From NCBI RefSeq assembly GCF_002368035.1, contig NZ_AP018223.1, positions 782,258-846,257 on the forward strand: a DNA stretch of 64,000 nt, in the 5' to 3' direction. Source of the DNA: Nostoc linckia NIES-25. Lineage in GTDB: Bacteria; Cyanobacteriota; Cyanobacteriia; Cyanobacteriales; Nostocaceae. The notes beneath the pieces were generated by a model. The model searched no databases. It was not told the origin of the DNA and was given only the letters and a program-made list of their open reading frames with translations. Below, one piece after another: positions 53,200-61,103 of this stretch (position 1 is its first letter; each line of letters opens with the position of its first letter). The translations under genes and the position numbers were made by a program.

Positions 53200-56154
53200 G
53201 TGTTTCCTAGAAAGGTGCAAAATTACATTAACCAAATCAACCTTGAAAAACAAAAGATACAACAAGATGAGATTTTTTTTAAAAAACAGGGTCAATTTAC
53301 AGAAAAAAAACAAGCAAGAGAATTAACCAAAGTATTAAGGCGGCTGGCAAACGAAACTGCAAAACGCCAAATTTTTGAACTACAGTTGCGCCAAAAAACA
53401 TCAGAATTTGCAGCGATTTTGCAAGTAATTCCGGATTTTTATTTTCGTGTTGATGCTGATGGAACCATCCTGGATTATCGACCGGGAAAAATGCCAAATT
53501 TATATATTGCACAAGGAGTCGAACGGAGCAAAACTTTGCGAGAATGCCTACCGATTGCTGTAGGCGATCGCTTTCAAAAAGCAATTACTCAAGTACTTGC
53601 AACTCAATGTGAAGTTAGTTTTGAATACACAGTAGTAAATAATAACTTTGAAGCTAGATTCTTACCATTACCAGAGCAGCAAATTATAGTTCTTGTCCGG
53701 GAAAACGAAGACAAAGTACAAGCTGTATCCCTCAAAAGAGATACCCAGTTTCGCACGATTATTGAGAATGCCAATAACATTCTTTTTGCCCTGACCCCTG
53801 AGGGGATATTTTCCTACGTTTCTCCGAACTGGACTGATATTTTAGGATATGAAGTTGCCGAGGTGGAAGGCAAATCCTTTAGTCTGTTTGTACATCCTGA
53901 CGATTTGTCTATATGTGTAGATTATTTGCAACGAGTTGTGACAACAGGCGAAAAACAAGATGCAATTGAATATCGGATAAAACATAAAAACGGCAGTTGG
54001 CGATGGCACACAAGCAACTCATCTGCTACTAGAGACGCCAACGGTAATGTTTTGAGCTTCGTTGGCATTTGCTACGACACCACTGACCGCAAACAAGCAG
54101 AAGAAGCACTAGCCGAACGCGCCCGTTTAGCAAATTTTCGTGCGGATGTAGACGCAGCCCTCACCCAGAGTGACACTTTAGAAAACATGATGCGTCGCTG
54201 TACAGAGGCTTTAGTTCAACATCTGAATGTGGCCTTTGCTCGGATTTGGACGCTTAATAAACGGGAAAATGTACTAGAGTTGCAAGTTAGTTCTGGGATT
54301 TACACCCATATTAATGGGCCTCATAGACGCGTCCGTGTTGGCGAACTCAAGATTGGTTTGATTGCCCAACAAGGCAAACCCCACCTAACTAACTGCGTGC
54401 AGACAGATCCCCGCGTGAATAACAAAGAATGGGCGCAGCGAGAAGGTATGGTTGCTTTTGCAGGTTATCCTCTGATTGTTGAAGGTGAAACTGTAGGCGT
54501 AATAGCGATGTTTTCCCGCCAAGTAGTGACAGAATCAACTTTTAAAGCATTGGAATTTGCCGCCCAAGAGATTGCCATTGGCATCAAACGCAAACAAACA
54601 GAAATCGCACTTCGAGAAAGCGTCCGGCGGGAAAGATTACTCAATCGCCTTTCTAGCCAAATTCGAGCTTCCTTAGATCTCAATTACATTGTGGAAACCG
54701 CAGTGCGGGAGATTCGCAACTTATTTCAAATAGACCGTTGTGCCTTCTTTTGGTATCGACAAAACGCTGAAGTCCCCTACTGGGAAAGAGTATATGAGGC
54801 TAAAAGTTCGTTTTTACCATGTCTGCTAAACGACCAAGGAAATAATGCAGAAATCGAACTCATTGCCAGCAAAACTTTGAACAAAGAAATTATCCGCATC
54901 GATGATGTTAAAACAGTGGATTATAGCATTACACGGGAATTTTTGAACGATTTCGGCTTCACTGCTTTTATGTCGTTGCCCGTACATACCCAATCTGGGG
55001 AAATTGGGGCCTTTAGCTGTGGTTATTGTAATGGCTTTCGGCCTTGGCTAGACAACGAAATAGAATTACTCCAAGCAGTTACAGATCAAATAGCGATCGC
55101 CATCGACCAAGCCAAACTTTATACCCAAAGTCGCATCGCCGCCCAAACTGCCCAAGACAAAGCCCAGCAACTAGAAGCAGCGCTGGTAGAACTTCAAAAT
55201 ACCCAAGCGCAACTGATTCAAACTGAAAAAATGTCTAGTTTGGGACAATTGGTAGCGGGAATTGCCCACGAAATCAATAATCCCGTCAATTTTATCTATG
55301 GCAATATTAGCCACGCCAGTGGATATATCGAAGATTTGCTGCACTTAATAGGGCTTTATCAACAGCACTACTGCCCACCCGCGCCAGAAATTCACCAACA
55401 AATCCACGCCATTGATTTAGACTTTCTCAAACAAGACTTGCCCAAAGTCCTCAATTCTATCAACATGGGTTCTGAACGCATTCGCCAGATTGTCTTATCT
55501 TTACGCAATTTTTCTCGCCTTGATGAAGATGGTATGAAGCCAGTGGACATCCATGAAGGTTTGGATAACACCTTGCTACTACTACAAAATCGCTTGAAAG
55601 CAAAACTAGGACATCCCGAAATCCAAGTAATTAAAGAGTACGGCAACCTGCCACGAGTAGTGTGTCACGCTGGACAAATGAATCAAGTATTTATGAATCT
55701 GCTGACAAATGCGATCGATGCATTAGAAGAGGGAGTGGGGAGATGGGGAGATGGGGGGATAGGAGGATGGGGAGATGAGGTAGACGGGGCGATATGGGAA
55801 CGAGGGGACGCGGGGAATAAACCAATGCCCCATGACGCCACTTGCTCCACTTGGGGAGACCCCAAGACCGCAGTGGCTCCCCAATGCCCAATACCCAAAA
55901 TTCGCATCCGTACTTCCATCGATCAAAACTCTGTAACTATTCGCATTGCTGATAATGGGTTAGGAATGAGCGAAAAAGTATGCAAACGCTTATTCGACCC
56001 GTTTTTCACTACAAAACCTGTGGGTAAAGGCACTGGTATGGGATTATCAATTAGTTACCAAATTGTTGTTAAAAAACACTCTGGAAAACTTGAGTGTATT
56101 TCAGCACCAGGAGAAGGTGCTGAGTTTGCGATCGTGATTCCGCTAAATCAGTAA
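53200..56154 (+). CDS. PAS-PAS-GAF-GAF sensor histidine kinase with repeat-derived insertion
   Basis: 984 residues from GTG 53200. A coiled-coil N-terminus is followed by PAS1 (LQVIPDFYFRVDADGTILDY), PAS2 with PAC (TIIENANNILFALTPEGIF, WRWHTSNSSATRD), GAF1 (about 305-465) and GAF2 (about 480-650). HisKA has His in LVAGIAHEINNPVNFI, and the HATPase end has MNLLTNAIDALEE, ADNGLGMSE and GKGTGMGLSISYQ. Residues about 844-898 (starting EGVGRWGDGGIGGWGDE) come from G-rich/C-rich repeat DNA inserted in frame between the N-box and the next strand. No ligand is predictable. It stands alone and is followed by a hairpin terminator. Confidence 0.88.
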   Translation: MFPRKVQNYINQINLEKQKIQQDEIFFKKQGQFTEKKQARELTKVLRRLANETAKRQIFELQLRQKTSEFAAILQVIPDFYFRVDADGTILDYRPGKMPNLYIAQGVERSKTLRECLPIAVGDRFQKAITQVLATQCEVSFEYTVVNNNFEARFLPLPEQQIIVLVRENEDKVQAVSLKRDTQFRTIIENANNILFALTPEGIFSYVSPNWTDILGYEVAEVEGKSFSLFVHPDDLSICVDYLQRVVTTGEKQDAIEYRIKHKNGSWRWHTSNSSATRDANGNVLSFVGICYDTTDRKQAEEALAERARLANFRADVDAALTQSDTLENMMRRCTEALVQHLNVAFARIWTLNKRENVLELQVSSGIYTHINGPHRRVRVGELKIGLIAQQGKPHLTNCVQTDPRVNNKEWAQREGMVAFAGYPLIVEGETVGVIAMFSRQVVTESTFKALEFAAQEIAIGIKRKQTEIALRESVRRERLLNRLSSQIRASLDLNYIVETAVREIRNLFQIDRCAFFWYRQNAEVPYWERVYEAKSSFLPCLLNDQGNNAEIELIASKTLNKEIIRIDDVKTVDYSITREFLNDFGFTAFMSLPVHTQSGEIGAFSCGYCNGFRPWLDNEIELLQAVTDQIAIAIDQAKLYTQSRIAAQTAQDKAQQLEAALVELQNTQAQLIQTEKMSSLGQLVAGIAHEINNPVNFIYGNISHASGYIEDLLHLIGLYQQHYCPPAPEIHQQIHAIDLDFLKQDLPKVLNSINMGSERIRQIVLSLRNFSRLDEDGMKPVDIHEGLDNTLLLLQNRLKAKLGHPEIQVIKEYGNLPRVVCHAGQMNQVFMNLLTNAIDALEEGVGRWGDGGIGGWGDEVDGAIWERGDAGNKPMPHDATCSTWGDPKTAVAPQCPIPKIRIRTSIDQNSVTIRIADNGLGMSEKVCKRLFDPFFTTKPVGKGTGMGLSISYQIVVKKHSGKLECISAPGEGAEFAIVIPLNQ

Positions 56155-56255
56155 GGGCGATCGCCAATACAATCTTTTAATCTTGCGTTAACCAAAAATT
56201 AACCTATTAGTTGTTAACTGATATCAATTCACTTTTTGCTGCAACATTTGAACGC

Positions 56256-56291
56256 CCCTCCAACAACTGCAAATTTACAGAAGTTGGAGGG
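56256..56291 (+). terminator. Hairpin terminator after the PAS-GAF kinase
   Basis: CCCTCCAAC and GTTGGAGGG form a 9-bp stem around an 18-base loop, followed by GATTATTTATT rather than a pure T-run. It lies about 100 bp after the kinase stop. Confidence 0.55.
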
Positions 56292-56348
56292 ATTATTTAT
56301 TAGGTATTGACAATATATAGGACTCATATTTGATTTTTGAAATATACG

Positions 56349-56459
56349 TAGTGGCGTGACAAGACTAAAATAGTGCATTAGGGAATGGGCTTTAAACTTT
56401 ATAAATTCGATGTTTTTAACGCTAATCTATTGCAACATTTTAGTCTTGTCAGTCCAGTA
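56349..56459. mobile_element. Small inverted-repeat element, TAGTGGCGTGACAAG type, copy A
   Basis: TAGTGGCGTGACAAGACTAA at the left and TTAGTCTTGTCAGTCCAGTA at the right are inverted. The interior differs from copies B and C, which suggests a different cargo or decay. Confidence 0.6.
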
Positions 56460-56589
56460 GTGGCGTGGCAAGACTAAATTGTTGCAATAGATTTTATTGT
56501 GGGATGGGTGTCCTCACCCGTCCGGGCGGGCAGGATGCCCACCCCACAAGAGTTTACTAATCCACTATTTAAGCCTTGCCACGCTAGTA
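56458..56589. mobile_element. Small inverted-repeat element, TAGTGGCGTGGCAAG type, copy B
   Basis: TAGTGGCGTGGCAAGACTAA at the left and AAGCCTTGCCACGCTAGTA at the right. The interior hairpin GTGGGATGGGTGTCCTCACC with CAGGATGCCCACCCCAC is shared with the element at 63620. It shares a TA with copy A. Confidence 0.65.
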
Positions 56590-56830
56590 GGGTGCGTTAC
56601 GCCAAAGGCTAACGCACCGATTAATGATTTAGGTGCGTTAGGCTACAGATACTGAGATTTTTTCAGAAATCAAATACTAGTCCTATAGCAACGAACATAT
56701 TGGTGAGGACATCATATTTTTGATCTCAAAAGAACACGGAAATGTCCTAACAATTGTGGCGGCTGCTATAAATAAAAAATATCGTCTTCAAAAAATACAC
56801 TCATGTATAATATAAAAGTTTACAAGTAAC

Positions 56831-56856
56831 AACAGACGCGATAAATAGCGTCTGTT
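56831..56856. repeat. AACAGACGC hairpin downstream of the RDD gene
   Basis: AACAGACGC, an 8-base loop, then GCGTCTGTT. It lies 27 bp after the end of the minus-strand RDD gene, where it could act as a terminator. It resembles the GTAGAGACGCG family. Confidence 0.55.
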
Positions 56857-56882
56857 GGATTTAGATAATTCTGAATTATTCC

Positions 56883-57665
56883 TTAAAATTCCTGCTGCTG
56901 ATAAACAAGATAAATAGCTTCTAAAAATACATCTGGTGTAAAATTTTCTGGCAATTTTTCTAAATTAATAATAGATTTAACTTGCTCGGCTAAGTTTAAA
57001 GATAGCGATGCTCTTGCTTTTAATGACATTGCACCACGTCGCTGTAAATATTCACGAATCACTGCAAAATCATCAGGTAATAATTGGGATAAATTGGCAG
57101 TTTGTAGTAATTCGTCGTGGAGTATTTTTGCCTGGTCTGAAATTGTCAATGTGGATGCAGTATTTGGTTGGGCTTGAATCACAATTGTACCAGCAGCCAA
57201 ATCACCCAAACGCTTTTCGCGGTTGCCCAACATAATTAAAAAAGCGCCAATAAAGAAAGTTTCATCAAATGGTCGCAGCAAAGCACGTAATGTCGCTTGC
57301 TGTAAACCGATGAGTCTACCATCATCTCTAACCACGCGGATTTTAGCGATGCGTTTACCAGGAGTTTGACCAAACCATAAGGTTTCAAAAAATACGAAAT
57401 AGCCGATGTAAATTGCAAAGGCAATAAAGAAGAAAATCGCTAATAACCAAAGTCCTATATTCCAAGGATTTGTAACTAAGTCTTCGAGAAAATTGTACAG
57501 TTGTGTTGAGAAAAAAGTCCAGGCCAAAACAAACAACGCTAAACTTATACCCAACACTGTATAGTCAATCAGCAATGCTAAAGCTCGGTTGCCGATTCCT
57601 GCTAAAGTAAATTCTAGTTCTACACTTTCTGGAGTCTGGAATGAGATGCGATTAAAAAAGCGCAT
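56883..57665 (-). CDS. RDD-family membrane protein
   Basis: 260 residues from ATG 57665 (MRFFNRISFQTPESVELE). An in-frame TTG five codons upstream is unlikely. The RDD domain has GNRALALLIDYTVLGISLALFV, a second helix pair LLAIFFFIAFAIYIGYFVF, and the typical LWFGQTPGKRIAKIRVVRDDGR. The C-terminal 100 residues are soluble and helical. RDD proteins are of unknown or transporter-like function. The gene is 57 bp downstream of the next membrane protein gene on the same strand. Confidence 0.88.
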   Translation of the reverse strand: MRFFNRISFQTPESVELEFTLAGIGNRALALLIDYTVLGISLALFVLAWTFFSTQLYNFLEDLVTNPWNIGLWLLAIFFFIAFAIYIGYFVFFETLWFGQTPGKRIAKIRVVRDDGRLIGLQQATLRALLRPFDETFFIGAFLIMLGNREKRLGDLAAGTIVIQAQPNTASTLTISDQAKILHDELLQTANLSQLLPDDFAVIREYLQRRGAMSLKARASLSLNLAEQVKSIINLEKLPENFTPDVFLEAIYLVYQQQEF

Positions 57666-57722
57666 ATTTGAAGTAATCAAAAATTAATAAAGTTGAATTC
57701 AGGTATTGAGTTAACAAAAAAC

Positions 57723-58556
57723 CTACAAAGGAGGTTGTCGCAATTGCAAACCCAAACCTTCACGCCGACTACGCAAGTCAAAATACAAAACAGCTTTTAG
57801 TGCTTGCCAGAATGGCATCACAAAAACTCCGCCTATTAAGCTACCAATCCAAGAAATAAAATACACAAGTGAGTAGATAGCAGTACCTTGCTCAAGTCTT
57901 AAAAGGAATAAACTGGGTATATAGTTAAACACAAATACTATTGGCAATGTCACCAAAAAAGCAACTAATACTACGCCTTGAATGCGAAATACTGAAGCTT
58001 TAGTTAACTCCCAACTTCTGGCAACACTTTCGCCACCATTAATATTTTCCTCAACTGCTAGGGGAACTTCAGCAACAATCCAACGCGAGTAAAACCACGT
58101 TAGTCCTAAAAGCAAAATCCCTACTGTGAAGATAATTGCCAATGTAGTTACGACTACAACACCTGAAGCACCTAAGATCCCTCCTAATGCTACTCCCACC
58201 ACAGCAGCGAAAATACCACCAACGATCGCCAACCCAAAATAAACGATCAATAAAGATATCCCTACTTGGAAAGCAACTCTGAAAAATGACCACAAACGCG
58301 GATTAATGTGATTGTTGGCGCTTTGGATACTTTCAGGCTGGTAAATTAATTCTCCAAAAGCCAAGCGTGAAATTAATCCAGAAATGGCAGCATATTTCGC
58401 CCAGCCATAGATCGGGACTAAAATCCACAAGTGAGCGATCGCAGCTAAATTAAGATAATTCTTGAGATGAGAACGATACAGCCGCACCGCAGCACTGACA
58501 ACGTTACCGACACTCAGTGGTTGTATGTGTCCGGGAGATCCAAAATTTTCAGACAT
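57723..58556 (-). CDS. Multi-pass membrane protein of the RDD/SpoIIM neighbourhood
   Basis: 277 residues with about six membrane helices. The N-terminal PLSVGNVVSAAVRLYRSHLKNYL and the late VPLAVEENINGGESVARSWELTKASVFR are the features of the large glycerophosphodiesterase-membrane-domain/DUF-type group of bacterial membrane proteins. No catalytic motif is seen. It pairs with the RDD gene and is divergent from the SpoIIM gene, sharing an 80-bp promoter region. Its role may be in membrane organisation; the family is only tentatively assigned. Confidence 0.75.
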   Translation of the reverse strand: MSENFGSPGHIQPLSVGNVVSAAVRLYRSHLKNYLNLAAIAHLWILVPIYGWAKYAAISGLISRLAFGELIYQPESIQSANNHINPRLWSFFRVAFQVGISLLIVYFGLAIVGGIFAAVVGVALGGILGASGVVVVTTLAIIFTVGILLLGLTWFYSRWIVAEVPLAVEENINGGESVARSWELTKASVFRIQGVVLVAFLVTLPIVFVFNYIPSLFLLRLEQGTAIYSLVYFISWIGSLIGGVFVMPFWQALKAVLYFDLRSRREGLGLQLRQPPL

Positions 58557-58636
58557 AATACTAAATTTCCCTTGAAAGTACGGATCTGAATTTGAGGCTA
58601 TCTTAAGCTAAGTTAAAGTCAGTGTTCCCAAAATTC

Positions 58637-59590
58637 ATGAATATTCAACGTTGGATTGCACGACGAGAACCGAATTGGCAGCGTTTGGATGCCCTACTAA
58701 AGCAGGTAGAAAAAAAAGGGCTAAAGTCTCTACGGGCAGCTGAAATTAGAGAATTAGCTTCTTTATATCGTTCAGTAGCCGCAGATTTAGCCCGCGCCCG
58801 TACCCAGCAAATCAGTAATACTTTGATACAAAGTTTACAATCTTTAACAACTCGTGCTTATACGCAAATTTATCAGGGTTCGCGGCGACAGGAGTGGCAG
58901 GCAGTTTTAGAATTTTACCGTTGGGGATTACCATCCGTAGTCCAAAAAACATTTGCATACATAGCTGCGGCAACGGCGCTGTTTCTAGTGGGTGGAGTAG
59001 TTGCTTGGTGGTATTCCTGGCAAAATCCCAGCTTCATGTCCTTAATCGTACCTGAAAACTTGATAACCAAGGTACGAGATGAGCATAAATTATGGATGGG
59101 GTCAATTGTTGGCATTGAACCTCTAGCATCCAGCGGCATTACGATTAATAACTTGGCGGTGTCTTTTGGGGCTGTTGCTGGTGGAATTACAGCCGGGATA
59201 TACACAGCCTATTTGATGGTATTTAATGGTTTATTAATTGGTGCCGTTGGTACTTTAGTCGGTCAAAATAATCTGGCTTATCCTTTTTGGGCGTTTGTAT
59301 TTCCGCATGGTTCCTTAGAATTACCAGCGATATTTTTTGCTGGAGGTGCGGGATTTTTATTAGCAAGAGCAATTTTATTTCCTGGCAAATATCGCCGAGG
59401 CGATGCACTGAAATTTTATGGAAATCAGGCAGCACAGTTAGTATTTGCGATTGTACCAATGTTGATGATTGCAGGTGCGATCGAAGGCTTTTTTTCGCCT
59501 AATCCTAACGTACCCGATCCGATTAAATATCTCGCAGGAATGGGATTATTTATACTTTTGGTAATGTATTGCAGTCGCAAGAAAACATAA
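58637..59590 (+). CDS. SpoIIM-like (stage II sporulation protein M, DUF95) membrane protein
   Basis: 317 residues from ATG 58637; an in-frame GTG at 58622 is possible. The soluble N-terminus WIARREPNWQRLDALLKQVE and LASLYRSVAADLARART is the cyanobacterial and actinobacterial SpoIIM signature. Four to six helices follow (FAYIAAATALFLVGGVVAWW, AVAGGITAGIYTAYLMVFNG, FFAGGAGFLLARAILFPGKY). It is not a sporulation gene here. In other bacteria this family clusters with RDD proteins, MoxR ATPases and DUF58 proteins. Confidence 0.87.
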   Translation: MNIQRWIARREPNWQRLDALLKQVEKKGLKSLRAAEIRELASLYRSVAADLARARTQQISNTLIQSLQSLTTRAYTQIYQGSRRQEWQAVLEFYRWGLPSVVQKTFAYIAAATALFLVGGVVAWWYSWQNPSFMSLIVPENLITKVRDEHKLWMGSIVGIEPLASSGITINNLAVSFGAVAGGITAGIYTAYLMVFNGLLIGAVGTLVGQNNLAYPFWAFVFPHGSLELPAIFFAGGAGFLLARAILFPGKYRRGDALKFYGNQAAQLVFAIVPMLMIAGAIEGFFSPNPNVPDPIKYLAGMGLFILLVMYCSRKKT

Positions 59591-59669
59591 ATGAAAACAA
59601 AGGTTTTATAAAATAACTTCAAATATTGGTAAAATTGAGTAAAAGCAATTCAATTACTGAAAAATAAAA

Positions 59670-60050
59670 ATGGCAAAAGTAACTATTCAAATACCCGATG
59701 ATTTGGCTCAACGTTTAGAACCTTTGCAAAATCGTTTACCCGAATTGCTTCAGCGAGTACTGGATATTGAGAATATGCAAACAACTGCTCAACCAAAAGT
59801 TAAAACAGAGACTATAGATATTCCAGCAGTTTATCAAGAAGTTCTAGAATTTTTAATTAAGCGTCCAACTCCAGAAGAAATTCTTGCTTTTAAAGTCTCA
59901 CTGCAAGCCCAAAATGAGCTACAAACATTATTAGAAAAAAATCGCTCTACAACACTCTCGGCAATGGAATTGGCAGAATTAGATGTGTACGAGCAATTAG
60001 AACATTTGATGATTTTACTTAAGGCGCAAGCTTTAAAAGCGATCGCTTAA
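59670..60050 (+). CDS. Small unrecognised protein paired with an HNH nuclease
   Basis: 126 residues, soluble and helical. The start MAKVTIQIPDDLAQRLEPLQ resembles a ribbon-helix-helix or antitoxin-like strand-helix, followed by long amphipathic helices (ELLQRVLDIENMQ, PEEILAFKVSLQAQNELQTL). No family is certain. Its stop is one base before the ATG of the HNH gene, so the two are translationally coupled. An antitoxin- or immunity-like role is a possibility only. Confidence 0.78.
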   Translation: MAKVTIQIPDDLAQRLEPLQNRLPELLQRVLDIENMQTTAQPKVKTETIDIPAVYQEVLEFLIKRPTPEEILAFKVSLQAQNELQTLLEKNRSTTLSAMELAELDVYEQLEHLMILLKAQALKAIA

Positions 60051-60051
60051 C

Positions 60052-60465
60052 ATGAGTTCTTATTCAATTTCTAAGGAACTTCGTCAGCTTGTAGTAAAAA
60101 AAGCTTCGGGACGTTGTGAATATTGCCTAATTCATCAGGATTTTTCAATTTATACCCATGAAGTAGACCATATTATTGCTCTCAAGCATGGGGGCGAAAC
60201 TATTATCGAAAACTTGGCACTTTCATGTTTATCATGTAATCGCCATAAAGGTTCTGATTTCGCTACCATAGATTGGATTACACAAGAAATTGTGTCGTTG
60301 TTTAACCCTCGTCGTCAGATTTGGGGCGAACATTTCTATCTTGAAGGCGCGAGAATAGAGGGGAAAACTCAGATTGGTCAAGCCACTGCAAGATTACTTC
60401 AGTTTAACGTTGCCAATCGTCTGCTTCAACGGCAAGTGTTAATCAGTCAAGAACAGTACCCGTAA
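60052..60465 (+). CDS. HNH endonuclease
   Basis: 137 residues. The HNH/beta-beta-alpha-metal core is complete: zinc cysteines GRCEYCLIHQ and CLSCNRHK, catalytic EVDHIIALKHGG, NLALSCLSCN and HKGSD. A C-terminal half of about 60 residues (NPRRQIWGEHFYLEGARIEG, TARLLQFNVANRLLQRQVLI) is found in many cyanobacterial HNH proteins. It probably cleaves or nicks DNA. It is coupled to the preceding gene by a 1-bp gap. Confidence 0.9.
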   Translation: MSSYSISKELRQLVVKKASGRCEYCLIHQDFSIYTHEVDHIIALKHGGETIIENLALSCLSCNRHKGSDFATIDWITQEIVSLFNPRRQIWGEHFYLEGARIEGKTQIGQATARLLQFNVANRLLQRQVLISQEQYP

Positions 60466-60521
60466 GTAAAAGTGTACAGTCATTAAATCGGTTAATCATT
60501 AATTGTTCGTTCACAAAATTC

Positions 60522-60852
60522 TTAACCATTAATAATTCCTACAAGTATTTTTACAAGCAGCGATAAATCTTTTGGGACTTGATAGCGTTTCTGGTCTTGA
60601 GTTACCTGGCGATTTATGCGATGGTAAACTCCAAAACGCCAGTCTTCACCAATCGATATGAGATAAATTACGCTGAAGTTGCTGCTGTAAAAACTGTAAA
60701 TCAAAAACTTCTGAAGATTCGGGTAAAGTTAGATTCTTCCTTTCCAAAGTACAATTTAATTCAGCTAAAATATCATCAATCGTAAAGGGTAATTCAAAAT
60801 ACTGACTAAATGTATACGATTCATCGGCTTTGAGAATGCGGCGGGAATTCAT
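60522..60852 (-). pseudogene. Decayed nuclease-like gene with internal deletion and frameshift
   Basis: The 5' part (60852-60646, MNSRRILKADESYTFSQYF...FDLQFLQQQLQRNLSHIDW) resembles the N-terminus of a cyanobacterial family of about 200 residues (TYTFSKYFEL, ILAELGY, LNLP...). The 3' part in another frame (from about 60672, IGEDWRFGVYHRINRQVTQD, YQVPKDLSLLVKILVGII) resembles the same family's C-terminus. About 100 central residues, including the nuclease-like core, are missing, and the frame changes near 60660. The family assignment is from memory of its sequence pattern. Confidence 0.6.
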
Positions 60853-61103
60853 AAAACAGCCAAGCCAAGTTGATTGTACTTAAATTCTATACAAATTAGC
60901 TCAGGTGTCCCTTGTAAATCGGCAGACGATCGCAACCCAACCACAACCTTTTGACAAAGGGATCGCTCGCCACCATAGAAATCGCTAGGATTAAATATCA
61001 TATATTTTGCTTTGTCTTCTGAAATTCCTTCCTAAATGTGGAGTACGTTTAGGCTACTTTTAGGCTTATGATTTGAAGGCAATCGGACTTGTAGCCAAAT
61101 CAA

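Larger units (their letters stand above)
56316..56687. mobile_element. 372-bp MITE-like element with TATAGGACT ends, invaded by smaller elements
   Basis: Left end TATAGGACTCATATTTGATT, right end AAATCAAATACTAGTCCTAT; the ends are inverted repeats. The inner GGGTGCGTTACGCCAAAGGC and GGTGCGTTAGGCTAC parts match the core of the 44296 element. Two TAGTGGCGTG elements (56349-56459 and 56458-56589) sit inside it. There is no transposase. Confidence 0.7.
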
